Assembly (NCBI GenBank): GCA_045637805.1
Contig: JAZUAE010000001.1
Location: forward strand, 1-64,000
Length of the DNA stretch: 64,000 bases
Direction of reading: 5' to 3'
Source of the DNA: CAKVLG01 sp045637805
GTDB lineage: Bacteria > Bacillota > Clostridia > Christensenellales > UBA1242
Part shown: positions 49,993 to 57,200 of the stretch, in pieces
Numbering within the stretch: position 1 is the first letter of the stretch
How the letters are laid out: each line of letters starts with the position of its first letter
Program-made: the position numbers and the translations under genes
The notes under the pieces: generated by a model
The model's database searches: none
Seen by the model: only the letters and a program-made list of their open reading frames with translations
What the model was told of the DNA's origin: nothing

Positions 49993-50409
49993 CTAATCCT
50001 TTTTTGGTTTATCTAAATATGCTTGAAGAATTATAGTTGCAGCGATTCTATCAATAACATTCTTTCTATCTTTTCTTCGCATATCTGCTTCTAATAGGAT
50101 ACGCTCAGCCGAAACAGTTGTCAACCTTTCGTCTTGAAAATATATAGGTAATTTTGTATACTTTTCGAGTTCTGCGGCAAATTCTCGTACCATTTGAACG
50201 CTCTGTCCTTCAGTTCCGTCCATCTTTAATGGAAGTCCTAAAACAAAGCCATCTGCTTCAAGTTTTTGCGCTAGGTCTGACATATATTTAGCATCTGCTG
50301 TTAAATTTTTCCTCGTATACACTTGATATGCACTGGCAATAATGCCAAGAATATCTGAAGTTGCAACTCCTATTCTTACTGTACCTATATCTAGACCAAT
50401 CTTCTTCAT
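49993..50409 (-). CDS. ruvX: RuvX/YqgF Holliday-junction resolvase-like protein
   Basis: A 138-residue RNase-H-fold protein: GLDIGTVRIGVATSD at the start, GFVLGLPLKMDGTEGQSVQMVREFA (short: LGLPLKMDGTEG) in the centre, and YFQDERLTTVSAE near the end carrying acidic catalytic residues. It is involved in pre-16S rRNA 5' processing and/or recombination. In Firmicutes it precedes yrzB-like DUF1292 genes, as it does here. Confidence 0.94.
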   Translation of the reverse strand: MKKIGLDIGTVRIGVATSDILGIIASAYQVYTRKNLTADAKYMSDLAQKLEADGFVLGLPLKMDGTEGQSVQMVREFAAELEKYTKLPIYFQDERLTTVSAERILLEADMRRKDRKNVIDRIAATIILQAYLDKPKKD

Positions 50410-50426
50410 AAGTTCTCCTCAGTCTC

Positions 50427-50455
50427 AGGATATCAAAATTGAAAAAATTTGTCTA
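50427..50455 (-). promoter_or_regulatory. Probable promoter of ruvX
   Basis: TAGACA (50450-50455) and TATCCT (50427-50432) with a 17-base spacer on the minus strand, followed by CTGAGGAG before the ATG. Confidence 0.5.
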
Positions 50456-50468
50456 CTATTTTAATCTC

Positions 50469-50684
50469 TTACTTTTTTAATTTTTTTGCAACGTTATCGA
50501 TTTTATCTGCAGTTTCTTCCATTTTATCTGCAGCACTTTCTTTGATTTCTTCAATTTTTTGTTCAGCCATATTTTTACCCTTTTGAAGAGTCTTCTCAAC
50601 TTTTTTGTTGGTGATTACTATTATGCCACCAACGACTACGCCGACTAAAAATGAAGTGATACTACACTTAATACATTCGCACAT
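50469..50684 (-). CDS. Small YtxH-like membrane protein with a predicted forespore promoter
   Basis: A 71-residue protein. It starts MCECIKC (three cysteines in seven residues), then has a membrane helix with glycines (ITSFLVGVVVGGIIVI, about 9-24). The amphipathic charged tail carries repeats of the form AxxKxEExxD (NMAEQKIEEIKESAADKMEETADKIDNVAKKLKK, quoted as ADKMEETADKID). This resembles YtxH-like stress proteins. Its upstream region carries TGTATA-17-CATACTA, the forespore sigma-G/F consensus, and GGGAGG before the ATG. Probably a forespore or spore membrane protein; function unknown. Confidence 0.75.
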   Translation of the reverse strand: MCECIKCSITSFLVGVVVGGIIVITNKKVEKTLQKGKNMAEQKIEEIKESAADKMEETADKIDNVAKKLKK

Positions 50685-50706
50685 ACTTTTGCACCTCCCT
50701 TATCTC

Positions 50707-50736
50707 TAGTATGTCGAAATTTGTCAAAATTATACA
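50707..50736 (-). promoter_or_regulatory. Predicted sigma-G (or sigma-F) promoter
   Basis: TGTATA (50731-50736) and CATACTA (50707-50713) with 17 bases between on the minus strand match the forespore consensus almost exactly. It lies about 23 bases upstream of the ATG at 50684. Confidence 0.6.
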
Positions 50737-50741
50737 CAAAC

Positions 50742-50764
50742 AAAAAAGCACCCCTTAGCGCTTT
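50742..50764 (-). terminator. Terminator of nifS-nifU
   Basis: On the minus strand AAAGCGC pairs with GTGCTTT (one G-U pair) around a six-base loop and is followed by TTTTTTG, at the stop codon of the IscU-like gene. Confidence 0.75.
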
Positions 50765-51131
50765 ATTTGTTATTTTTATTATAATCTTCAATCATATCTT
50801 GTATAGTTGCAACAATCAACTCTGGTATATACATCTTAATTTCAGGAAGTTCACCAGTAAGTGCTAAAATATCTTTTTCAGTAATTTTTGCAGCTTCACT
50901 TAGAGTCTTACCTATAATTTCTCTTGTTGCCATACTTGTTGCAGCAATGGCTGCAGCACAACCGAATGTTTGAAACTTAGCGTCCATAATTCTATTATTT
51001 TCAACTTTTACAAAGATTTTAACTATTTCACCACAAACATCACTTACAATTTTACCAACAGCACTTGCGCCTTTGATAACACCTACATTGTCTGGGTTAT
51101 AAAATTCATTTAAAATATTCTCGTTATACAT
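50763..51131 (-). CDS. nifU: IscU/NifU-type Fe-S scaffold protein lacking the third cysteine
   Basis: A 122-residue scaffold on which iron-sulfur clusters are built. FYNPDNVGVIKGASAVGK, then SDVCGEIV with C33, and FQTFGCAAAIAATSMA with C58 match IscU closely. The third ligand, found in the KxHCS motif of IscU, is replaced: the aligned segment is EIKMYIPELIVATI, with isoleucine 102 at the cysteine position. The conserved Asp next to the first cysteine is Glu (CGE for CGD). It follows nifS by one base and ends in a terminator, so the pair forms the cluster-assembly operon. Confidence 0.88.
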   Translation of the reverse strand: MYNENILNEFYNPDNVGVIKGASAVGKIVSDVCGEIVKIFVKVENNRIMDAKFQTFGCAAAIAATSMATREIIGKTLSEAAKITEKDILALTGELPEIKMYIPELIVATIQDMIEDYNKNNK

Positions 51132-51132
51132 A

Positions 51133-52320
51133 CTACAATTCCACCTTATTTTTATAGATTCTTATTGCAGAAATACTACGCAATTTTTTTACACATTTTC
51201 TAACAGCTTCTGCCACATAATCAACTTCTTCTTTCGTTGTAGACTTACCTATTGTAAATCTAATTGTTGATCTAGCAACATCTTCATCTAATCCCATTGA
51301 TGTAAGCACATGTGATGGTGTAAGAGATATTGACGCGCAAGCTGAACTTGTAGAAACAAAAATCCCTTCTTTGTCCAAAAGCAGCACTAAAGCCTCTCCT
51401 TCAACACCCTCAAAAGAAATACTAACATTGTTTGGAATACGCTGAGTTGAATGTCCGTTTAATGCAATATTGTGAATTTTTTCTGAAATAGTTTTTAAGA
51501 AATATCTACGGATAGATTTCATATACTTGATATCTTCTTCAATATTTGAGCAAGCAAGTTCTACGGCTTTGCCCATACCAACACAAGCTGGTACATTTAC
51601 TGTTCCTGCACGTTTACCAAATTCTTGTTCGCCACCATCAATAAGATTGTCAATCTTTACACCTTTTTTTACATAAAGCGCACCAACACCCTTTGGTCCA
51701 TATATTTTGTGTGCAGAAATAGACAAAGAATCAATACCTATTTCTTTTACATCTATCGGAATATTTCCGATAGCACTAATAGCGTCCGTGTGGAAAATTA
51801 CATCATTCGCCTTAGCAAGCTCAGCGATGGCACGGATAGGTTCAAGTGTTCCAACAATATTATTTGCTGTCATTATAGAAATTAAAATAGTATCTGGTCC
51901 TATTGATTTTATAATTTCAGCATAATTAACAACACCTTTTTCATCTACAGGAATATAAGTAACTTTAAAACCTTCTTTTTCTAAAGTTTTACAAGATTCA
52001 AGCACTGATGGGTGCTCAATACTGCTAGTAATGATATGGTTTCCCTTATCCTTGTTTGCTTTTGCTAATCCTTTAATTGCCCAATTGTTAGCCTCAGAGC
52101 CGCCAGAAGTAAAATAGATCTCATCAGCGTCTGCACCGATCGCATTAGCAATTTTTTCTCTAGCCTCCATTAAAGCACTGTCCGCCTCAACACCAAGAGA
52201 ATATATACTTGATGTGTTGCCATAATATTTTGTATACGCATCTAACATTTCTCTATAAACTTCACTTGATATAGGTGAAGTTGCTGCATAATCTAAATAA
52301 ACCTTCTTTTGTTTTTCCAT
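51133..52320 (-). CDS. nifS: Cysteine desulfurase (NifS/IscS)
   Basis: A 395-residue PLP enzyme that extracts sulfur from cysteine for Fe-S clusters and thio-modifications. VYLDYAATSPIS at the start, HTDAISAIGNIPIDV, the PLP-lysine region SISAHKIYGPKGVGALYVKKG (short SAHKIYGPKGVG), and the active-site loop STSSACAS with catalytic cysteine are present. ATG 52320 is preferred over a GTG three codons earlier, because GGAAGGTG then sits at the right distance. Own promoter upstream. Confidence 0.94.
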   Translation of the reverse strand: MEKQKKVYLDYAATSPISSEVYREMLDAYTKYYGNTSSIYSLGVEADSALMEAREKIANAIGADADEIYFTSGGSEANNWAIKGLAKANKDKGNHIITSSIEHPSVLESCKTLEKEGFKVTYIPVDEKGVVNYAEIIKSIGPDTILISIMTANNIVGTLEPIRAIAELAKANDVIFHTDAISAIGNIPIDVKEIGIDSLSISAHKIYGPKGVGALYVKKGVKIDNLIDGGEQEFGKRAGTVNVPACVGMGKAVELACSNIEEDIKYMKSIRRYFLKTISEKIHNIALNGHSTQRIPNNVSISFEGVEGEALVLLLDKEGIFVSTSSACASISLTPSHVLTSMGLDEDVARSTIRFTIGKSTTKEEVDYVAEAVRKCVKKLRSISAIRIYKNKVEL

Positions 52321-52343
52321 CTCGTGCACCTTCCTTTTGTTTA

Positions 52344-52372
52344 ATATTATCAGAAAGGTTATTATTAGTCAA
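52344..52372 (-). promoter_or_regulatory. Promoter of nifS-nifU
   Basis: TTGACT (52367-52372) and TAATAT (52344-52349) with a 17-base spacer on the minus strand. A long palindrome lies about 12 bases further upstream. No IscR-like site could be recognised with confidence. Confidence 0.75.
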
Positions 52373-52384
52373 TACAAGAAAAAT

Positions 52385-52453
52385 AAAAAAATGCGATTTT
52401 TTAGCATTATTTTATAGTTATAACTATAAATATAGCCCAAAAACCGCAATTTT
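52385..52453. repeat. Long imperfect inverted repeat after trx
   Basis: The arms 52385-52420 and 52421-52453 are largely complementary, with the perfect centre TTTATAGTTATAACTATAAA (52411-52430) and outer segments TGCG.TTTTT. It starts right after the stop codon of trx and is T-rich at its far end on the minus strand, so it could act as the trx terminator, or be a small decayed palindromic element. Confidence 0.65.
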
Positions 52454-52454
52454 A

Positions 52455-52769
52455 CTATTTGCAATTATTTGTTATAAAATATTTTAATTCGTTTTCACTC
52501 ATATATCCAGACCTTCTTGCAACTTCCTGCCCATTTTTAAAAATTACAAGTGTAGGAATGGTATAAATTTTGTTTTCAATTGCTATCTGCTGATTACTGT
52601 CGATATCTACTTTTACAAAATCAATATTATCTGAAAGTTCAGCACTGACTTTTTCAAACACCGGGGCAAGCATCTTGCATGGACCACACCATGTTGCCCA
52701 AAAGTCCACAACAACATACTTTTCTTGATTTATAACATTTATAAAATCTTTTCCTGATATATTTTGCAT
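52455..52769 (-). CDS. trxA: Thioredoxin
   Basis: A 104-residue thioredoxin: VVDFWATWCGPCKMLAPVFEK with active site WCGPC, then FVKVDIDSNQQIAIENKIYTIPTLVIFKNG (short: IPTLVIFKNG with the cis-proline). An earlier ATG two codons upstream has GGGG only one base away, so 52769 is the better start. It is the last gene of the hslVU-hisS transcript and ends before a long hairpin. Confidence 0.95.
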   Translation of the reverse strand: MQNISGKDFINVINQEKYVVVDFWATWCGPCKMLAPVFEKVSAELSDNIDFVKVDIDSNQQIAIENKIYTIPTLVIFKNGQEVARRSGYMSENELKYFITNNCK

Positions 52770-52779
52770 TTTCATTCCC

Positions 52780-54042
52780 CTATATCATACTTTGCATTGT
52801 GTTAATTATTGCTTTAGCGCCAAGTTGACACTCAACCGTTGCACCATCAGCCATTCTTTTAACTAAAACTCTACCTGTTTGAAGCTCAGTTTCACCAAGT
52901 ACAACAATAAATTTAGCACCGATCTTATTAGCATATTTCATTTGTGCCTTAAAACTTCTGTCCATTAAATCGTAATCACAAGCCATGCCTAAAGCACGAA
53001 TCTCATTTGCTAAACGTATTGTACTACTTAATACTTGACTATTTTGAGAAACAATATACAAATTGTTGTAGTCTGGTAATCTTACTGGGACATTATTCTT
53101 CTCTAAAAGCAATAATAAATGCTCAATACCAAGCCCTACGCCAACAGCTGGAAGCGACTTTCCACCAAGCCCCTCAATAAGCCCATCATATCTTCCGCCG
53201 CCACAAATAACATTAAGTGCACCCTTTTCAGTTGTTAAAAATTCAAATACTGTTCTTGTGTAATAATCAATACCACGAACTAAATTTACATTAATTGCAT
53301 ATTTTACACCAGCATTATCAAGGCAAGATTTTACGCCCTCAAAATGGTTTTTACAGTCATCACAAAGATAATCAATAGGTTTTGGAGCGCTCTCCTTAAA
53401 TTTCTTGCAACCTTCTTCTTTGCAGTCAAGCAATCTAAGTGCATTCTTTTGGTAACGAACCTTACAATCTTCACACATTGTGTTTATATATTTTGAGTAG
53501 TATGCTTTTAGTTCTTCTAAATATCTTTTTCTACAATCTGGGCAACCGATTGAATTTATATTAATTGTATAGTTGTGGAAGTTGAGTTTATCAAGTACCA
53601 TTTTTATAGTACCTATAACCTCTGCATCCATTGCTGGAGAATACGAACCAAAAGCTTCAATTGAAAACTGATGGTGTTCACGAAGTCTACCTGTTTGTGG
53701 TCTTTCATATCTAAAACATGGCGTATATGTAAACAACTTTAAAGGCAAAGCTTCATTATCTAAACCATTTTCAACAACCGCTCTTGCAATAGACGCGGTA
53801 CCTTCAGGTTTAAGTGTTAAACTTCTTTCACCCTTATCCATAAAAGTATACATTTCTTTATTTACTATATCTGAGCCTTCACCAACACCACGAACAAACA
53901 ACTCTGTATGTTCAAATACAGGAGTTCTAATCTCTTTAAAATCACGAATACGAAGAGTATCGCGAATAATAGATTCTACTGCTGTCCAAACGTCAATCTC
54001 GCCTGGAAGTACATCTTTTGTTCCTTTTGGTCTAATAATCAT
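52780..54042 (-). CDS. hisS: Histidyl-tRNA synthetase
   Basis: A 420-residue class II synthetase: RPKGTKDVLPGEIDVW at the N-terminus, motif 2 in FTYTPCFRYERPQTGRLREHHQF (short: FRYERPQTGRLREHHQF), histidine-site motifs LVRGIDYYTRTVFEF and CGGGRYDGL, and a C-terminal anticodon domain. The extra cysteines in CRKRYLEELKAYYSKYINTMCEDCK region (several CxxC pairs, about 170-235) form the family's insertion domain. The gene follows hslU by 10 bases. Confidence 0.97.
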   Translation of the reverse strand: MIIRPKGTKDVLPGEIDVWTAVESIIRDTLRIRDFKEIRTPVFEHTELFVRGVGEGSDIVNKEMYTFMDKGERSLTLKPEGTASIARAVVENGLDNEALPLKLFTYTPCFRYERPQTGRLREHHQFSIEAFGSYSPAMDAEVIGTIKMVLDKLNFHNYTININSIGCPDCRKRYLEELKAYYSKYINTMCEDCKVRYQKNALRLLDCKEEGCKKFKESAPKPIDYLCDDCKNHFEGVKSCLDNAGVKYAINVNLVRGIDYYTRTVFEFLTTEKGALNVICGGGRYDGLIEGLGGKSLPAVGVGLGIEHLLLLLEKNNVPVRLPDYNNLYIVSQNSQVLSSTIRLANEIRALGMACDYDLMDRSFKAQMKYANKIGAKFIVVLGETELQTGRVLVKRMADGATVECQLGAKAIINTMQSMI

Positions 54043-54052
54043 ATCGTTCTCC

Positions 54053-55363
54053 TTATAAGATATATTTTTTCAAATCGTATTCTTTAATTAATTTTTCTAA
54101 ATGTTTTTGCACATAATTTTTATCAATTACAACCTCAACAGGAGGAAGATCACTGCAAGCATTGAATGAAATATCATCGAGTAGTGTTTCCATAATTGTA
54201 TGCAATCTTCTAGCTCCTATATTTTCACGAGTATCATTCTCAAGAGCTGTAATTTTTGCAATTTCACGAATAGCATCTGGTTTAAATTTGAGGTTTATAT
54301 TATCAACTGCAAGCAAACTTGTATATTGATTAATTAAAGAGTTTTCTGTTGTGCTCAATATTTTTTCAAAATCAGATTCTGTTAATGAATTCAATTCTAC
54401 AACGACTGGGAATCTACCCTGAAGTTCTGGAATTAAATCCTCTATTCTTGATATATGGAACGCGCCAGCTGCAATGAATAAAATAAAATCTGTTTTAAGT
54501 GGTCCATATTTTGTATTAACTGTAGAACCTTCAACTATAGGAAGAATATCTCTTTGCACGCCTTCTCTTGAAACATCATTGTTATTTGCATTGCCTTTAG
54601 CCGCAATTTTATCAATTTCATCAATAAAGACAATTCCCTCTTGCTCAGCTCTGCGTAAAGCTTCCGCATTTACACTATCAAGATCAATCAAACGATCACA
54701 TTCTTCGGCAAGCAACATTTTTCTAGCATCAGCAATAGTAAACTTTTTACGTTTTCTATTTTTTGGCATAATTCCGCCAAGAATTTCACCAATGTTAATT
54801 TCAACACCCATACCTTGCATCATCTGCATTTGTGCAGGAGCTTCAACCACATCAATTTCTATTTCTTTATTTTCAAATGCACCATTTTTTAAATTTTCTT
54901 CTATGTATTCACGAAGTTCATTATCTGTTCTAGTAGAGTCAGTTTTTCTAAGTTGCATGAAAAGTTGTTGTTTAATTCTTTCATCAACAGCTTTTGCGGC
55001 CTGTTCTTTAACGCCTTCATATCTCTCACTCTTAACAAGTCTAATAGCCTCTTCAACAAGATCACGAATCATTGATTCAACATCGCGACCAACATATCCA
55101 ACTTCAGTGTATTTTGTAGCCTCTACTTTTACAAAAGGTGCTTTTACAAGCTTAGCTAAGCGTCTAGCTATCTCTGTTTTACCAACACCTGTAGGACCTT
55201 TCATAATAATATTTTTAGGTGTTACTTCTTCTTGCATTTTTGGGTCAAGTTTACTTCTTCTATATCTATTTCTAAGAGCTATTGCTACAGAATGCTTTGC
55301 TCCTTCTTGACCTATTATATATTTATCTAATTCATGTACAATTTGTTTTGGTGATAATTGCAT
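54053..55363 (-). CDS. hslU: HslU/ClpY ATPase subunit of HslUV protease
   Basis: A 436-residue AAA+ unfoldase: Walker A GPTGVGKTE, family motif YTEVGYVGRDVESMIRDLVE (short VGYVGRDVESMIRDL), I-domain about 110-225, Walker B GIVFIDEIDKIA and C-terminal ...YDLKKYIL (the last residues dock into HslV). Partner gene hslV lies directly upstream. An unrelated antisense frame of 278 codons covers part of it and is a shadow. Confidence 0.97.
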   Translation of the reverse strand: MQLSPKQIVHELDKYIIGQEGAKHSVAIALRNRYRRSKLDPKMQEEVTPKNIIMKGPTGVGKTEIARRLAKLVKAPFVKVEATKYTEVGYVGRDVESMIRDLVEEAIRLVKSERYEGVKEQAAKAVDERIKQQLFMQLRKTDSTRTDNELREYIEENLKNGAFENKEIEIDVVEAPAQMQMMQGMGVEINIGEILGGIMPKNRKRKKFTIADARKMLLAEECDRLIDLDSVNAEALRRAEQEGIVFIDEIDKIAAKGNANNNDVSREGVQRDILPIVEGSTVNTKYGPLKTDFILFIAAGAFHISRIEDLIPELQGRFPVVVELNSLTESDFEKILSTTENSLINQYTSLLAVDNINLKFKPDAIREIAKITALENDTRENIGARRLHTIMETLLDDISFNACSDLPPVEVVIDKNYVQKHLEKLIKEYDLKKYIL

Positions 55364-55365
55364 AA

Positions 55366-55899
55366 CTAAACCTCCTCAACAGTAAGGTTTCCATTAGTGA
55401 ATATACATATATCACCTGCAACCTTCATAGATTTTTTTGCAATTTCTAATGCTGAAAGATCAGTATTTTCAGCAAGAGCACGTGCTGCTGCTAGTGCATA
55501 ATTACCACCTGAACCGATAGCACAAATACCATCTTGAGGTTCAATAACGTCACCAACACCACTTATAATTAGCATAGTTTCTTTGTCTGCAACAATCATC
55601 ATTGCATTAAGGTTGCGAAGGACTTTATCTCCACGCCACATTTGAGCGAGTTCAACTGATGCACGCATTAAATTTCCTGAATATTTATGCAACATTTTTT
55701 CAAACTTTTCACAAAGTGTAAAAGCGTCTGCTGTGCTTCCAGCAAAACCAACTACAACCTGATCGTTAAAGATCCTTCTAACCTTTTTAGCGTTTGATTT
55801 CATAACAACAGTTTCACCAGCAGTAACCTGTCCGTCACCAGCAAGCACTGTCTTACCGTTACGACTAATACCTATAATTGTTGTTCCCATTAATTTCAT
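55366..55899 (-). CDS. hslV: HslV/ClpQ peptidase subunit of HslUV protease
   Basis: A 177-residue proteasome-related threonine peptidase. It begins MKLMGTTIIGI, where a Thr after a short propeptide would become the N-terminal nucleophile; GDGQVTAGETVVMKSNAKKVRRI and GSGGNYALAAARALAENTDLSA (short: GSGGNYALAAARAL) follow. The ATG overlaps the trmFO stop as TAATG; an in-frame ATG three codons on (MGTTI) is an alternative. The xerC and codY genes that flank hslVU in Bacillus are not here. Confidence 0.96.
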   Translation of the reverse strand: MKLMGTTIIGISRNGKTVLAGDGQVTAGETVVMKSNAKKVRRIFNDQVVVGFAGSTADAFTLCEKFEKMLHKYSGNLMRASVELAQMWRGDKVLRNLNAMMIVADKETMLIISGVGDVIEPQDGICAIGSGGNYALAAARALAENTDLSALEIAKKSMKVAGDICIFTNGNLTVEEV

Positions 55900-57197
55900 T
55901 AACGTACTATCTCCTTAATTCGTTTCATTTCTTTTACTGCTCTATCAAAATACATTTTCTTTCTGAGCTGTTTATCTCTTGGTAACTCTTCAAGAGGTTC
56001 TAAAATGCCAAAGTTGGCATTCATAGGTTGAAAATTAACATTTTCAGTAGAAATATAATTACAAAGCGAACCGATAATTGTCTTATTTGAAAACTCAAAT
56101 GGTTTTTTGCCCAAAAGTTTATTTGCTAAGCTTATAGCGGCAACCAGTCCACTTGCAATACTTTCAACATACCCCTCGACCCCAGAGAGTTGCCCTGCAA
56201 AGAAAATATTTGGATTGCTTTTAAGTGAAAAATCTGGATTTAAATGCTTAGGACTATTAATATATGTATTTCTATGCATTACACCAAATTTAATAAATTC
56301 AGCATTTTCGAGTGCAGGTATTAACTTAAATATACGATTTTGTTCAGTAAATGTCAAGTTTGTCTGAAATCCAACTAAATTATATAAATCGCTTTTTGTA
56401 TTTTCTTTGCGAAGTTGTACAACAGCAAAAGGTTTTTTACCATCACCAGAAAAAAGCCCAACTGGACGTAGAGGTCCAAATCTCAAAGACTCCCTTCCAC
56501 CAGAAGCCATAACTTCAATAGGTATGCAGCCTTGGAATATTTCTTTCTTTTCAAAATTTTTAAGTTCTATGCGTTCACCTTTTACAAGCTCGTCAACAAA
56601 CCTATAATATTCTTCTTTGGTAAGTGGGCAGTTAACGTAATCACTTTCACCCTTGCCATACCTGTCTGCATTAAAAGTTTTTGAATAATCAATCGATTCA
56701 GCAGTAACAATAGGTGCAGACGCATCGTAAAAAAACAAGTTAGATTCCCCAAGCATTTTTAAAATATCTCGGCTCAGAGCATCACTAGTCAGTGGTCCAG
56801 TTGCAATTATTGTTGGCATATCTCTATCAATTTTCTTAACTTCTTCGTGAAATATTTTAATATTTGGAGTATTTTCTATAATTGTAGTGATAGTTGTACT
56901 AAATCTATCTCTATCAACAGCAAGTGCCGAGCCTGCTGGCACGGCAACTTTTTTTGCAATATCTAAATTTAAAGATCCAAGTAGTTTTAATTCTTCTTTA
57001 AGTGTTCCAGACGCAGTGGTTGGCTCAATACTTTTAAAAGAATTTGAGCAAACTATTTCCGCCATAGATTTACTTGTGTGTGCAGGAGAAAACTTAGTAG
57101 GTTTCATTTCATACAAATGAACTTCAAACCCACGTTTAGCTAGCTGATAAGCAGCTTCTGTTCCCGCCAAGCCTGCACCAATCACATTTACTATCAC
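55899..57197 (-). CDS. trmFO: TrmFO, folate/FAD-dependent tRNA m5U54 methyltransferase
   Basis: A 432-residue flavoprotein that makes ribothymidine in the T-loop of tRNAs using methylene-tetrahydrofolate. GAGLAGTEAAYQLAKRG (FAD-binding), HLYEMKPTKFSPAH, SNSFKS and AGQLSGVEGYVESIASGL (short: GVEGYVESIASG) are diagnostic. The start codon is GTG at 57197, just after the topA stop, with GAGGAATAA upstream. Conserved topA-trmFO-hslV order. Confidence 0.96.
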   Translation of the reverse strand: MIVNVIGAGLAGTEAAYQLAKRGFEVHLYEMKPTKFSPAHTSKSMAEIVCSNSFKSIEPTTASGTLKEELKLLGSLNLDIAKKVAVPAGSALAVDRDRFSTTITTIIENTPNIKIFHEEVKKIDRDMPTIIATGPLTSDALSRDILKMLGESNLFFYDASAPIVTAESIDYSKTFNADRYGKGESDYVNCPLTKEEYYRFVDELVKGERIELKNFEKKEIFQGCIPIEVMASGGRESLRFGPLRPVGLFSGDGKKPFAVVQLRKENTKSDLYNLVGFQTNLTFTEQNRIFKLIPALENAEFIKFGVMHRNTYINSPKHLNPDFSLKSNPNIFFAGQLSGVEGYVESIASGLVAAISLANKLLGKKPFEFSNKTIIGSLCNYISTENVNFQPMNANFGILEPLEELPRDKQLRKKMYFDRAVKEMKRIKEIVR

Positions 57198-57200
57198 AAC

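Noticed and set aside
54474..55310. Plus-strand open frame of 278 codons inside hslU
   Set aside because: It lies wholly antisense to a well conserved AAA+ gene, its translation is low-complexity (many S, L, I, F) with no motif, and it has no ribosome binding site. It is a by-product of codon usage in hslU.
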